Source: Manis javanica (taxonomy: Eukaryota; Chordata; Mammalia; Pholidota; Manidae). Taken from it: 64,000 nt of DNA. Location: assembly GCF_040802235.1 (NCBI RefSeq), contig NC_133172.1:28105738-28169737 (forward strand), written 5' to 3'. The notes under the pieces are model-generated. The model saw nothing but the letters and a program-made list of their open reading frames with translations, was not told the DNA's origin and did not search any database. Made by a program: the position numbers and the translations under genes. Below, in pieces: positions 45,401 to 57,310 of this stretch; within the stretch, counting starts at the first letter, position 1, and each line of letters starts with the position of its first letter.

Positions 45401-45589
45401 AGTCAATAAATAAAGGACTTTATATATTGAGATGTTAAAAGGCTTGATTTGAAATAAGATGGGCACTATTTAATTTAAATCAGTTAACTCATTGTTTAAA
45501 GCAAGTGGTGAAATTAAGCCAGTGTTACAAATTGAGCCTCATGGGGCCATTTTGTTTGGATTTGGGGAAATACAGTGGCTCTGTGTAAA
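42481..45589. other. Intergenic stretch, no gene recognised
   Basis: No coding frame is supported by similarity or splice signals. The repeat content could not be assigned with confidence. Confidence 0.4.
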
Positions 45590-45732
45590 TGGTTCTCAAA
45601 CCTAACTCATCTTTAGAGTTACCCAGGAAACCTTAAATATACAAATTCTCAGGCCTGTCCTCAGATTTACTGAATTAGAAGTAGGTGGATGGGACCCAGG
45701 AATCTTGAATTTGGGAACCACTAGACCTTGGA
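45590..45732. repeat. MER20/MER5-type hAT element
   Basis: It begins 'ggttctcaaacctaactc' and ends 'ttgaatttgggaaccact', with 'aaattctcaggcctgtcctcagatttactgaatt' inside. These are the terminal and central words of this family. Confidence 0.7.
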
Positions 45733-45890
45733 CAAACAGGCTTAAGGCCAGGTAGATCTGGTTTTGAATCTTCCCTATGTGACCTTGAGCAAGTTTCTAG
45801 ACTCTTGTGAGCCTCAGAACCTCTAAGAAGAGTAACTTTGGGGTGAATCAATGAGATACCAAAGATGTCAAAAGGTTGGCACAGAGACTG
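45733..45890 (+). repeat. MIR SINE, sense
   Basis: Landmarks: 'ggtagatctggttttgaatcttccc', 'gtgaccttgagcaagtttctagac', 'gtgagcctcagaacctc'. These make up the MIR core. Confidence 0.7.
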
Positions 45891-45914
45891 GACATTATCA
45901 GGCATTTATTAACT

Positions 45915-46290
45915 GTCTTACTTCAGTTGGGCTGCTGTAACAAAAATATCCCAGACTGTGTGTCTTAAAAAACAAACATTTATTTCTCACAGGTCTGGAG
46001 ACTGGGAACATTGAGGGCAAGGTGCTGGCAGATTCTGTTTCTGGTGAAGGTCGTCTTTCTGGTTCATAAACAGTGATCTCTCTGTATTTCACATGGCCAA
46101 AGGGGCAAGAGACCTTTCTTGGTTCTCTTATGAGGGCACTAATCCCATTCATGAGCAATCCACCCTCATCATTTTATAATCTTAGATGACCTAATTATCT
46201 CCCAAAGGCCTCTTTTCCTAATACCATCATTTTGGGGTCTGATATCTCAACATACAAATTTTGTGGAGACATATAATCTATAGCAGTAAC
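45915..46290. repeat. Ancient interspersed repeat of the 'ggctgctgtaacaaaaatatcc' kind
   Basis: The order 'cagttgggctgctgtaacaaaaatatcc', 'acatttatttctcacagg', 'cacatggccaaagg', 'ggcactaatcccattcatgag', 'ctcaacatacaaattttgtgg' is a very common mammalian repeat. I do not assign the family name. Confidence 0.6.
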
Positions 46291-46814
46291 TATGGGTTGC
46301 CCTGTCCATAACTCTAGCACATGATACCCTTTGGGATTTGTGTGGACATAATGATACCCAATTTAACCATTATCAGATGGTCACATAGCAGCTCAAGATG
46401 CTGGCTGAATCACAGAGAGAAAGTATATGGTATTCTGGTTAATTATGATAACCTCAGGTTAAACCTGATTAAATGAGTGGCTGCCTGATCAGAGGCCAGC
46501 AGTAGTTGGATGGAACCAGTTGGGCAGGCTGGCATAAGCCTCAGAGCTTCTGATTCACTGAGGAACATAGCTTATCTTGAGTCCCCCAAGTATTTGATGA
46601 TCATGTTGCATGCTCACAAGCCCTCAGTATCTTCAAAGTTCACTTGATTCTCACCATTATTGGGTGAAGGGTGGCCTGTAGGCCTTGTTGGCCTTGGATT
46701 TTCTTCAGGATGCAGGAACAAAGGAAATTCAGAGGCTCTTAGGGCCATGGGATAAACATGGCCAGGCTTCCTGGATTGTCAACTTTACTCAAATCCTGGA
46801 AGGAACAGCATTAT

Positions 46815-47480
46815 TTTAACACTAATAATGGCTGGTGGTTATTGAGAGTTCACTTTGTGCCCGGCATTTTTATCCTACTAACAATCCTATAAGGAAACCT
46901 TCTGAGGCAGGTACTGTTATCATCCTTGTTTTAAAGATCAGGAAAAGCTGAGAAAAAAGGTTATTAAATAACTAGACAAAGAGGTACGGGGTAGGGGAGT
47001 GAGCAGTATGAGGAGAGAAGGTATTCCTGGCAAAGGTCACAGCATATACAAATGCCCTGAGGCAAAAAGAAACAGTGCATCTGAGGAAAGAAAGGCCAGG
47101 ATAGCTGATGTACAGACAGCAAGAAAGAAAGGACCACCAGATCATGTACGGCCTCATGGGCTAAGTGGTTCTGTCTGTTCATAAAAGCAATAGGGAAAAA
47201 GCAATTAAGATTTTGTTTTCAACTTTTATTATGGACTTAAAAAATATATATAGAAGTAGAAAGAAGGAGGTAAGAGACCTCTATGTACCATCACCCAGCT
47301 TCAACAATTAACTGTTAAAATGTTTCAACAGGAAAGTGACATGATTAGCCATATTCAAACCAACCAACCAACGCACCCACCCACCCACTCACCCTCTGGC
47401 TACTGTGGAGAAGGAGTTGGAGGGAGCAGAGCAGACCCAGAGAGAATGGCTGAGGCCACTGCGGTGGTGCAGGCAAGAGT
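46815..47480 (-). repeat. MIR/L2 mosaic, antisense, split by an old L1-like piece
   Basis: A MIR-like opening ('gaggcaggtactgttatcatcc') leads into L2 antisense text ('caaatgccctgaggc', 'ccaccagatcatgtacggcctcatggg'). An L1M-like piece follows at about 47190-47330 ('catcacccagcttcaacaatt'), then L2-like text resumes ('aggaaagtgacatgatt', 'ctctggctactgtgg'). A simple ccaa/cacc run lies at about 47360-47392. Confidence 0.55.
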
Positions 47481-50329
47481 GAGTGCTATGGCTATGTGAG
47501 GATAACCTAGTGTAGTGGACAGATTCCAGAGAAATGGATAAGAGGGTTCATGGGTTGGCTTCCCCCAGAAGCAAACTCGGAGACAAAGATTTGAGTTCAA
47601 GTAGTTTATTTGGGGGTCAGAAAACAGTGGCAGGGAGGAGGGCAAGAAAGACAGGGAAGGAAGCGGGGAAGGCAACCAGTGTCTTCTCAAGCCAGCCACT
47701 CCATGGGCTGGACCAGTTGCATTATTTGTAGGGCTCAGTGCAAAATGGAAATGTCAGGTTTTTGGCTCATGAAGTATTTTCAAAATTATGACAGCCTAGT
47801 ATTCAGCCACGCACAGGGCCCTGTGCAGCTGCACATGTTGCATGCTCAAAAGATCATCCTGCCTTTGGCTTAATCCTGTGGGAACTCTGTGAAATGGTGT
47901 AAAATAGACATCTCAGAGGGATGAAGAAGCCATCAGTCATTGGTTAAAGGCTGCTCCCAGAAAGTTCTAACATCCTGGCACTTGCAGCCTGCCATGCCTG
48001 GGAAGAATGAGTTTTCCTGGAAGTGTTGGAAGTGTGCCAGTGCCACTGACCAGATATGGTCAATCCTGAGGGATATGGGCTGGACACCAACAGCATCTGC
48101 TATATGGGCTGAGGATGGGGGGCTATGTCCAGGAGACTTCTAGGCATACTGGAAAGGCAGCTGGGGAGGGCAGGTTGGGGAAGCACCTGGATTTGGTTTG
48201 AATGTGTTGAGCTTGACTCATCCATGTGGAGCTCTCAGAAAGGCAGTTGGAGCTTTAGCTCTGAGGCTCGGAGGAAATGTCTGGCTATTTCATGTGGACA
48301 CAAGTTCCCAGGGAGGGTGTGCAGAGGGTTAAAAGATACCACTTATCCACCACCCACAGTCTGGGGCCAGGCTACTGGCCAGCACTGGGGACAGACATTA
48401 GTTAACCAAAACACAAACCTGCTCTCTCAGCCCCGGCTCCTTAGGCCCTGGCCTCCCGACCAGGGGAATAAGGTGGACACCTGCCCTTTGGCCCTTTAGG
48501 TTTGTGCTATCTCTCTCGTGGGAGGCTAGAGTTATCACTCTCCTGTAAACAGTTTCCCATTCAGGCCTTGTAAAAGCATAGAGAAGATGGTCTAAAACCA
48601 TCAATGTCAGGATGACCTCTTGCCTTGCATGCTCCCCCAGCTGGAACAGAGGCAGAAAGAGAGGGAGAGGGGTGTTCTAAAATCACCTGCACTAACACTG
48701 AAATAGTTTTCCATACTTATCTTCAGTGTCTGTTTCATATTCTGTTTTGTTTGTGCAAATAAAACCCTAAGTTTGCCACTGGACATGAAAACAATGAATT
48801 TTCCCTCCAAATGGACACAGTGAAATGGCTGGAGTTTGACAGGATATAATTACCAGGAGCAGATAAAGTATCCAAAACTTAGTATGTGGGCAGCCAGATG
48901 ACACAGGTGTTCTTGCATATTTTAGTGTCTATTTAAAGAAAGGACGTCTCTGCTCCATTACTGTCCAGAGAGGCTTCTGGAAGCCACTTTATTTCTCACC
49001 ATTAGAGTCAACCCAAGTTTCCAAATAAAGAGGAGGGTGAGTGAATTGGACCTGCCAGACCTGGGCATCCCTGAGCTCCTCAGCCTAGTAATTGCTTCCT
49101 TCTTTTCTTTCTCATTAAAATGAAGGTCAGAGGAATCACATGGCACCCACTGTTCTCACTTTTAGAGAGAAAAATCTTCCCTGGGGGCCCTGGAAACAGC
49201 AGAGGGACCCGTGAGACTGCTGCAGGGGGTCTGGGCACAGGCTCAGGCCCCCAGTATTGCTCATTCATGGCTTCACTTTGAGTCTTCCTGGGCAGAATCT
49301 TTTCACTTTGCTTTTGCCATGGTTGGGGTTGGGCAGGTTGAAGTCATCTGAAAAGGAGCCAGAGTGCATATCTACAATAAAACATTTAGATGGAAAGTAA
49401 AAAATGCAGATGAGTATGTTCTATTTGTCATTGTGGAATATAAAATATTAAGACTGTTAATTAATTTTTTACTTCTTAGCCCTGCTGTTTTGGCATGGCA
49501 AAATCACAGCTTGAGAGATTCTCATTTGTTGTAATTTCATGGTGGTTTTACCCAGGGGTGATATTCAAACACTGAGTTAAGCATGAACACCAGCCCAGCA
49601 CAGCCAGTATATGGTATTGGTGTGTGCTGGCTGGATGGCAGTCCTGGCTATTTGCTCTGAAAGAAGGGAAGGAGAGGGGCACTGAGGCAGGACTTTAGAT
49701 GGTGCTTACATTTGTTCTAGTGTCTGCTGTGAACAGGAGGTAGAGAATGATGCTAGTCACCCTGGCATCCCCTGGGAATTAATTTGTAGGAGGTTGGTGC
49801 CTGCCCGGCTGCCTGTTCCCAGAGCAGGCCTGCTGCCTCTGGCTGCCCTCCTGATACCAGCAGGAGAAAACAGATATCAAGGACTTGGAATCCAAAGATA
49901 GATAATCTGTGATATCAAAAATGACACTACAAATTGGTTCCAAATACAAGGATGTTTCGTAATGGTGCTGGTGCTGATTGTCTCACATAGCTTCATGCCT
50001 TAAATGTTTTTCAGTCAAATAAAGAGGTCTAATAGCCATCGAATTCTTGTCCAGTGTAATTACCGTAAATCACTATAAATGGGTTCTAATATTACTAGAA
50101 ACATAGATGCACAGCCATGGTCACAGGGAGATGGGGCCAAGGGATTGTTTTGCTGAGGAAATGTGATATCACACTGCGTTTGTGGACTCACCTGAAGCCT
50201 GCTCAGGAAGTGGAGGAAACCTCCTCCCATGTTCTGTGGCTGTTACAGGTGCCATCAGATGTGCAAAAGAAATAGAATGCAGTACCTTCCATGAGAAAAA
50301 TCTGTGGTGACTCCTCTCAATAAGCAGTG
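47481..50329. other. Intergenic stretch, no gene recognised
   Basis: Somewhat GC-richer than its surroundings, but no frame is supported. The portion 47560-47720 reads like a common mammalian repeat ('ttccccagaagcaaactcgg...gtttatttggggg') that I could not name. Confidence 0.4.
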
Positions 50330-50475
50330 TTTTGGCAACGATTTCTCAAGCACTGACTATGTTGCCGGTCTTGTTCTAGGGACTCTGCATCAATTAACTC
50401 CCTTATGAGGTGGGCCTGGTTATTATTTCCACTTTACCTATGAGGCAATAGTTGGCAAGTGGCACAGGCAGGTGG
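50330..50475 (-). repeat. MIR SINE, antisense
   Basis: Landmarks: 'cactgactatgttgccggtcttgttctaggg', 'atgaggtgggcctggttattatttccactttacctatgagg', 'gcacaggcagg'. This is the reverse complement of MIR. Confidence 0.7.
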
Positions 50476-50944
50476 TATCCAGTTACTTTGCCTCCTCAAT
50501 CCATTTGTTTAACACAGATATTGACACCTTCTGGGTGCCTTTGGGGAATGGCCAAAGGAGACCTAACTTCTGCCCTTATGGGTGTGGTGCATGCTGGGTG
50601 TGTCTTGCAGACACAAGTTCGAAGATGCATGAGAGGGCGCCCCTTGCGGTTGGAAGGACCCCAAGGCAGACTGGGACTGGGAATGTTTGAGCAGAGCCTC
50701 AGAACAGGTAAGGTTCTTGTTTTCAGCCCCTCCCACCCTCATGATGTGGACATAAATTCCAGGTAAACATGTGAAGTTTTCATTACTGTTCTCCTCTTTC
50801 TAGTCCCAAGGTGGATTACACCCAGCCCCCCTGCCCTGCCCTAGCCTCTCTAGGTAGGACCTGCTCACCAGTGTTCCCCCCACAACCCACCACCTTGCCC
50901 GAATGGGCTCCTTATGGCCTTTGCTCCTCTCAGTAGGGGTCCAG

Positions 50945-51119
50945 ATGTAGCACACAGAAATACAGGACATCAGTTAAATTCAAATTCTAGATAAACAACA
51001 GAAAAAAATTTACATATGTCCCATGCAATATTTGGGACATATGTACACTAAAAACTTTTTTTAAGTTTGTTGTTTATCTGGAATTAAAATTAGTGTGGGC
51101 ATCCAGTGTTTTCATTTGG
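50945..51119. repeat. Palindromic MITE-like DNA transposon
   Basis: The arms 'agataaacaaca' (near 50990) and 'tgttgtttatct' (near 51068) are inverted, and the centre contains 'tatgtcccatgcaatatttgggacata', itself palindromic. Such fold-back organisation is typical of short nonautonomous DNA transposons. The family name was not assigned. Confidence 0.6.
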
Positions 51120-51929
51120 CATCCTGATACCCTCTGGGAGATATAGCCTCTGGGAGACCTCCCTCAGCATCCATGAGCCCCTGACCCAGGCCCTCCCATT
51201 GACGTCTTCTCTGGTTTATCTGAAATTCATGAGCAACAGCCTGAGCACCCATGGTGAAGAGAGCCCTGTGCCAGACTCTTTGGGGTGAGATGACCTGGTA
51301 GGGTGTGCCCTGGAGAACCCCCTGGAGAGGGAGCAACTATTAGCAACATTGTTACAGGTGGGACGTGCCAAGTATTCCAGGGAGGTCTGGGCTGGGGGAA
51401 ATGTTCTGGGAGGAGGTGTTCTTGGAGGTGACTTCGAGGGAGGGGTTCATTTGGTAGCTGGGAGAGCAAGAGCAGATGGACACTGTGGGGCAGTTACAGC
51501 CTCCTGAGCACATTCCCAGGGGCTGCCTCTGGGAGAAGGGTTTTTTGATAGAAATAAACACAACTGGCCCCCAACTCTGGCCACCAGAGGGCAGGCTGGC
51601 TTGTGAAATGATTTTCCTTCACCACTTGCAGGAAACCGGACAGTTTCACAAGTACCTGAGTTTGCCTCTTCCTTTGCTCTGAAACCAAGTCAAAGAGGAG
51701 AGACCACGGCACATCCCCTCCACTCTAATGGTGGAGGGTCTTCCTGCAAGCCCCACCAGAGCAAGTCCAGGCCTTCTGAGGTCAGAGGGGAATCCCGGCA
51801 AATAGTGCAAGGGATGCCCCTCAGACGGTGCTCGGGAAATTCCAGAAGGAGGGAGCAAGGGAAGGACCAGGAGGCCTTGTTGAGTAAGCAGAAAAAAAAG
51901 TAAGTCACAGAATCCTGCCGACTGGTGTG

Positions 51930-52150
51930 TTAAAAAACAAAGTTTCATGTGGCTCCTATTTTTGTGTATGTGAAGAGTAACTTTGAGAGGATACTAAGAA
52001 ACTATTTTCAGTGGTCACCTGCACAGGGAGTGGGACTGAAATGGGGACAGGCTAAAGGAGAATGTCTGACATTATTCTATGATCTTGGCTACTGTCTGAA
52101 TTTCTTGTACTTTGAAAAACTTGGAAATGCATTGTTTGTAACATGAAAAT
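51930..52150 (+). repeat. Old L1 3' UTR-like fragment
   Basis: 'ttctatgatcttggc...tttcttgtactttgaaaaacttgg...' and the A-rich surroundings resemble an ancient L1 3' end. Low-detail assignment. Confidence 0.3.
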
Positions 52151-52739
52151 TCATAAACAACCTAATGCCCTCCATCAACCCTTAGGTCCTCCCAGTCCAT
52201 CTGGCCAGGCTGCCCTCCCATCCCAACCTAGGGTGCAGTTGAGGGTTGAGGCACATGTAAGAATGGAAATTAGTCAGATCTGAGCTAAAGGAAAGCAGTT
52301 GTGCAGCTGTGGAAGGGCCCCCCGATGTCTGCGGGGACGGAGCTGAAAGTCCATGTGAGTCTGTATACACATGTATACATATACACAGACATACTCCCTG
52401 CCCCACATCCTCTTCTCTAGCCTCTGCTCCACAATCCAGAGGCTCCTCCCTGCCTACAAGCCTTGCCTCCTCCTGGAAGCCTGCTTAGGGCTGGGGGAGC
52501 AGATGTGGTCTCTGCCCTAGGTCCCATCCCTGAGGACCCTCACAGCTGAGCTCTGTCCCTGAGTTGCCCCTACACCTGACTCTGTGGACAGGAATTGGGC
52601 TTGGAAAGAGGTCTCAGGATTGTCTGGTGTCCCAGAAGAACAAGGCCCTGAGCAGCCAGCAATGGGCCCAAGTTCTCCCTCATTCCTTTACTCAAGGGGA
52701 AGACAGTCCCAGCCCTTTCACAGACCTTTTCTTCTTTGG

Positions 52740-52925
52740 AGTGTCTAGGAAGTGTGAGCGCCATCTATGTAGGATCTCAATTTGGTGGTAACATGTTGGA
52801 AAACCTTGGGGTGTTGTCCAGAATGTTCACTGTGGTTATCTCTGGGCAGGGGATTGCTTCTTTCCTCATATTAGTGGGTCTGACTATGTTTAACTTGTTT
52901 TTTAAAGTTGTCCACAGCCCCGGAG
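52740..52925 (+). repeat. Old L1 3' UTR-like fragment
   Basis: 'tccagaatgttcactgtggttatctctgggcagggg' is the familiar 'aacagtggttatctctggg' word of L1M 3' UTRs, followed by a short diverged tail. Confidence 0.45.
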
Positions 52926-53363
52926 TTAAAAATTATCAAGAGAGAAAGAGACAGAACATAGGAGAGATACACAAAAAGCAAGAAAAAGGGAAGAAGTGGC
53001 AGCAATGGAGAGAGAATAAAATAAAATGCACAAGACAGGATATAGAGAAGCAGAGAATGAGAGGAGAGAATGAGGTGTGCCCCAGGAGACCTGGTGCAGA
53101 TTGGCTTTGAAGTTGCTAGTGGCACCTGATGGCACCAGTCTCCCTTCCAGGCCACCCTTCCAGATCCTCTGGCTCTGTGCACAGCCCCAGCATCTCTGCT
53201 GGTGATGGAGGCAGCAGATGCTGGAGGTAGGCAGAACCCAGTCTCTAGGCCAGAGAAGCTGAGTGTTAGGAGACAGCCCTCTATGGGTTTCGAATTTTCA
53301 CACATCTCATGAGCAACGTACTGCCTGCTTTTGTTTCAGCTGATCTTTTCTAGGAGTTTGCAC

Positions 53364-54844
53364 CAGCATACCTTACTTCGCTGTGCTTTGCATTTCATTG
53401 TGTGCTTGGCAGATAGTGTTATTTCCTACAAATCAAAGGTTTCTGGAAACCCTGCATCAAGCAAGTCTATCAGCACCATTTTTCCAACATCATTGGCTCA
53501 CTTTATCTCTTTGTGTCACATTTTGGTAATTCTCACAATATTTCAAACTTTCTCATTGTTAGATTTGTTGTGGTAATCTATTTTCAGTGATCTTTGATGT
53601 TATTGTTATAATTGCTTAGTGTACCATGAATTGTGCCCATATAAGATAGTGAATTTAACTGATAAATGTGTGTGTTCTGACTGCTCCACTGATTGGCTTC
53701 CCTAATACCCGAGACACAACAATATTGAAATTAAGCCAATGAATAACCCTACAATGGCCTCTCAGTGCACAAGTAAAGGGAAGAGTTGTATGTCTTCCAC
53801 TTGAATCAAAAGCTAGAAATGACTACACTTAGGATGGCATGTAGAAAGCTGAGCTAGGCTGAAAGCTAAGCCTCTTCTGTCAAACAGTAGACCAAGTTGT
53901 GAATGCAAAGGAAAAGTTCTTGGAGGAAATTAAAAGTGCTACTCTAGGGAACACATGAATGTTAAGAAAGTCAAACAGCCTTACTGCTAACATAAGAGAA
54001 AGTTTGAGTGGTCTGGACATAAGATCAAACCAGCCACAACATTCCCTTAAGCCAAAGCCTAATCCAGAGCAAGGCCCTAACTCTTTCCAATTTACGCAGG
54101 CTAAGGGAAAAGATGAAGCTGCAGAAGAAGGGTTTGAAGCTAGCAGAGGATGGGTTCATGAGGCTTAAGGAAAGAAGTGTCTTCATAGCATTAAAGGGCA
54201 GGAAGTGCTGATGTAGAAGCTGTACAAGTTATCCAGAAAATCTAGCTAAGGTAATTAATGAAGGTGGCCACACTAAACAACATATTTTCAATGTAGATGA
54301 AGCAGCCTTCTTTTGGAAGAAGATGCCATCTAGGACTTGAGTGCTAAAGAAGAAAGCTAATGCCTGGCCTCAAAGCTTCAAAGGAGAGGCTGACTGTCTT
54401 GTGAGGGACTAATGTAGCTGGTGACTTTAAGTTGAAGCCAACTCTCATTTACCATTCTGAAACTCCTAGAGCCCTTAAGAATTATGCTAAATCTACTCTG
54501 TTGTGATCTATAAATGGAACAATGAGGCCTAGGTGACAGTTTACTGAATATTTTAAGCCCACTGATAAGACCTACCACTCGTAAAAAAAGATTGCTTTCA
54601 AAATATTTCTGCTCATTCCCAGTGCACCTGGTCATCCAAGAGCACTGATGGAGATGTACGAGATTAATGTTGTTTTCATGCCTGCTAACACAGCATCCAT
54701 TCTGCAGCCCATGGATCATAGGTAATATTGACTTTGACGACTTATTTAAGAAAGGCATCTCGTAAGGCTACAGCTGCCATAGATGATGCCTCTGGATGGA
54801 TCTAGGCAAAATAAATAGAAAACATTCTGGTTTTCATAATTTTT
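53364..54844 (+). mobile_element. Tigger1 (pogo/Tc1-mariner) DNA transposon, 5' part
   Basis: It begins with a degraded terminal repeat (cagcataccttacttcgctg) and continues with Tigger1 landmarks: 'gaaaccctgcatcaagcaag', 'gtcacattttggtaattctcac', 'gtgttctgactgctccact', 'caatattgaaattaagcc', and transposase-derived text such as 'tcaaaccagccacaacattcc' and 'gaagatgccatctagg'. Stops and frameshifts disable the transposase. It is interrupted by L1 insertion B and resumes at 62533. Confidence 0.92.
54831..54844. repeat. Target-site duplication of L1 insertion B, left copy
   Basis: ttttcataattttt; the partner at 62533-62546 is ttttcatcattttt, one mismatch in 14. The left copy runs into the T-rich tail of the L1, so its inner limit is approximate. 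Confidence 0.75.
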
Positions 54845-55795
54845 ATATATTTTTTTATTTTGTTATCATTAATCTACAATTACATGAAGAACATTACATT
54901 TACTAGGCTCCCCCCTTCACCAAGTCCCCCCCACAAACCCGATTACAGTCACTGTCCTTCAGCGTAGTAAGATGCTGTAGAATCACTACTTGTCTTCTCT
55001 GTGTTGCACAACCCTCCCCGTGCCCCCCACCACATTATACATGCTAATCATAAGGCCCCCTTTCTTTTTCACCACCTTATCCCTCCCTTCCCACCCATCC
55101 TCCCCAGTCCCTTTCCCTTTGGTAACTGTTAGTCCATTCTTGGGTTCTGTGATTTTGCTGCTGTTTTGTTCCTTCAGTTTTTCTTTGTTTTTATACTCAA
55201 CAGATAAGTGAAATCATTTGGTACTTGTCTTTCTCCTCCTGGCTTATTTCACTGAGAATAATACCGTCTAGCTCCATCCATGTTGTTGCAAATGGCAGGA
55301 TTTGCTTTCTTCTTACGGCTGAATGATATTCCATTGTGTATATGTACCACATCTTCTTTATCCATTCATCTACTGATGGACACTTAGGTTGCTTTCATTT
55401 CTTGGCTATTGTAAATAGTACAGCGATAAACATAGGGGTGCATATGTCTTTTTCAAACTGGGCTGCTGCATTCTTAGGGTAAATTCCTAGGAGTGGAATT
55501 CCTGGGTCAAATAGTATTTCTATTTTGAGCTTTTCAAGGAACCTCCGTACGGCTTTCCAAAATGGTTGAACTAATTTACATTCCTACCAGCAGTGTAGGA
55601 GGGTTCCCCTTTCTCCACAACCTCACCAATATTTGTTGTTGTTTGTCTTTTGGATGGTGGCAATCCTTACTGGTGTGAGGTGATATCTCATTGTGGTTTT
55701 AATTTGCATTTCTCTGATGACTAGCGATGTGGAGCATCTTTTCATATGTCTGTTGGCCATCTGAATTTCTTCTCTGGAGAACTGTCTGTTCAGCT

Positions 55796-55811
55796 CCTCT
55801 GACCATTTTTT
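55796..55811. repeat. Target-site duplication of the retroviral cassette, left copy
   Basis: cctctgaccatttttt, identical to 57295-57310. The left copy merges into the T-run (minus-strand poly(A)). The L1 sequence is continuous when one copy and the insert are removed. Confidence 0.92.
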
Positions 55812-57294
55812 TTTTTTTTTTTTTTTTGAGAGGGCATCTCTCATATTTATTGATCAAATGGTTGTTAACAACAATAAAATTCAGTATAGGGGGTCAACGC
55901 TCAATGTACAATCATTAATCCATCTCAAGCCTAATTCTCGTCAGTCTCCAATCTTCTGAAGCATAACGAACAAGTTCTTACATGGTGAACGAATTCTTAC
56001 ATAGTGAATAAATTCTTACATGGTGAACAGTACAAGGGCAGTCATCACAGAAACTTTCGGTTTTGATCATGCAATATGACCTATAAACAATCAGGTCAAA
56101 TATGAATATTCGTTTGATTTTTGTACTTGATCTATATGTTGATCCCCCATTTCTCCTACTATTATTATTATTTTTATTTTTAATAAAATGCTGAAGTGGT
56201 AGGTAGATGCAAGATAAAGGTAGAAAACATAGTTTAGTGCTGTAAGAAGGCAAATGTAGATGATCAGATGATCAGGTGTGTGCCTATGGACTAAGTATTA
56301 ATCCAGGCTAGACCAGGGCATCAAGACATCCACGGATGCAGAAGATTTCTCTCAAAGCAGGGGGGGTGAGGTTCTGAGCCTCACCTCTGTTGATCCCCAA
56401 ATTCTCACCTGATGGCCCCCCTGCGACTGTGCCTGTCTTAGGTTGTTCCTCCCTTGAGGAATCTTACCCGTCTCTGGCTAACCAGTCATCTTCCGGGGCC
56501 ATACAGGGAAATGTAAAGTTGGTAAGTGAGAGAGAAGCCATATTGTTTGCAAAGGTTAGCTTTTTACTTCTTTGCAGATTTATGCCCTGTGGCTTCTATG
56601 CCCAGCACTTGTCTCAAGGTATCTTTACCACCTGGAGGAATTATGATACTCGGTAAATTCGATATGAGGCACGAATTCTATTTAAGGGTTGTAATTAGGA
56701 AGGAAGAAGAAAAGCTATAGATGTAGCATACGAAGGAAACTTGGGAGGATTGATTATTTCTTTGACATATCTTCTTGTATAGTACCTTAAGTATGTATAG
56801 GTTTTAAACTACTAACTAATTTGCACACATATATTAACATAATAGGAATACGGTGACATAAACAAAGCAAATCTATAATTACCATCCATCTCCAGTGAAG
56901 CCAAGAAAACCATTTAGGCACCCTAGGCATTTGTGAAAATTTATCTATGATATGATGGATATTGTCCAACTGTACTTGAACCATCAGACAAATTAAAGCA
57001 GCCCATTTCTGGGATCTGTTCACATCCCATATGTTCTTTTAACCATAGATAGTCTATAGTCATGAGATTTTGGAGTGCTACAACTTGCACCCCTCCCAAC
57101 TCCTGGTTGAGTTCCAACAGTACAGATCCGGTCAAATCGTTGTCTCACTGTATGCACATGCCAGCCTAGACATCTCCCTCCTCATTCTTATGGCAAGTCC
57201 AGGAGATGGTGGGCTGGATGCAGCCACAACCGCAGCATCGTCCGAATCCCTGTGGAGGCTTTTTGATGATCATCCCCCGGCACAAGTCCTCCAG
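55812..57294 (-). mobile_element. Second copy of the retroviral 3' cassette, 5'-truncated and retroposed
   Basis: It matches 33067-34518 of the first locus nearly word for word on the minus strand. It starts inside the cassette (5' truncation) and ends at the R-region poly(A) site, followed by about 16-22 A's. It sits inside L1 ORF2 with a perfect 16-bp target-site duplication. These are the marks of L1-driven retroposition. It carries the envelope TM fragment, the noncoding spacer, the polypurine tract and U3-R. Confidence 0.92.
56787..57135 (-). pseudogene. Envelope transmembrane fragment, second copy, frameshifted
   Basis: Corresponds to 33998-34408. A deletion of about 11 bases near 56980 puts the two halves (57135-56941 and 57023-56787) in different frames. 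One cysteine of the CX6CC position remains (MGCFNL) but the pair is incomplete. No surface subunit or cleavage site. A noncoding relic. Confidence 0.7.
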
Positions 57295-57310
57295 CCTCTG
57301 ACCATTTTTT
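57295..57310. repeat. Target-site duplication of the retroviral cassette, right copy
   Basis: cctctgaccatttttt, partner of 55796-55811; L1 ORF2 sequence continues directly after it. Confidence 0.92.

Noticed and set aside
50452..53305. Clusters of overlapping open frames of 60-144 codons on both strands
   Set aside because: GC-moderate sequence with no domain similarity, no splice-site pattern and repeat content (MIR, L1 relics, palindromic MITE); typical chance frames.
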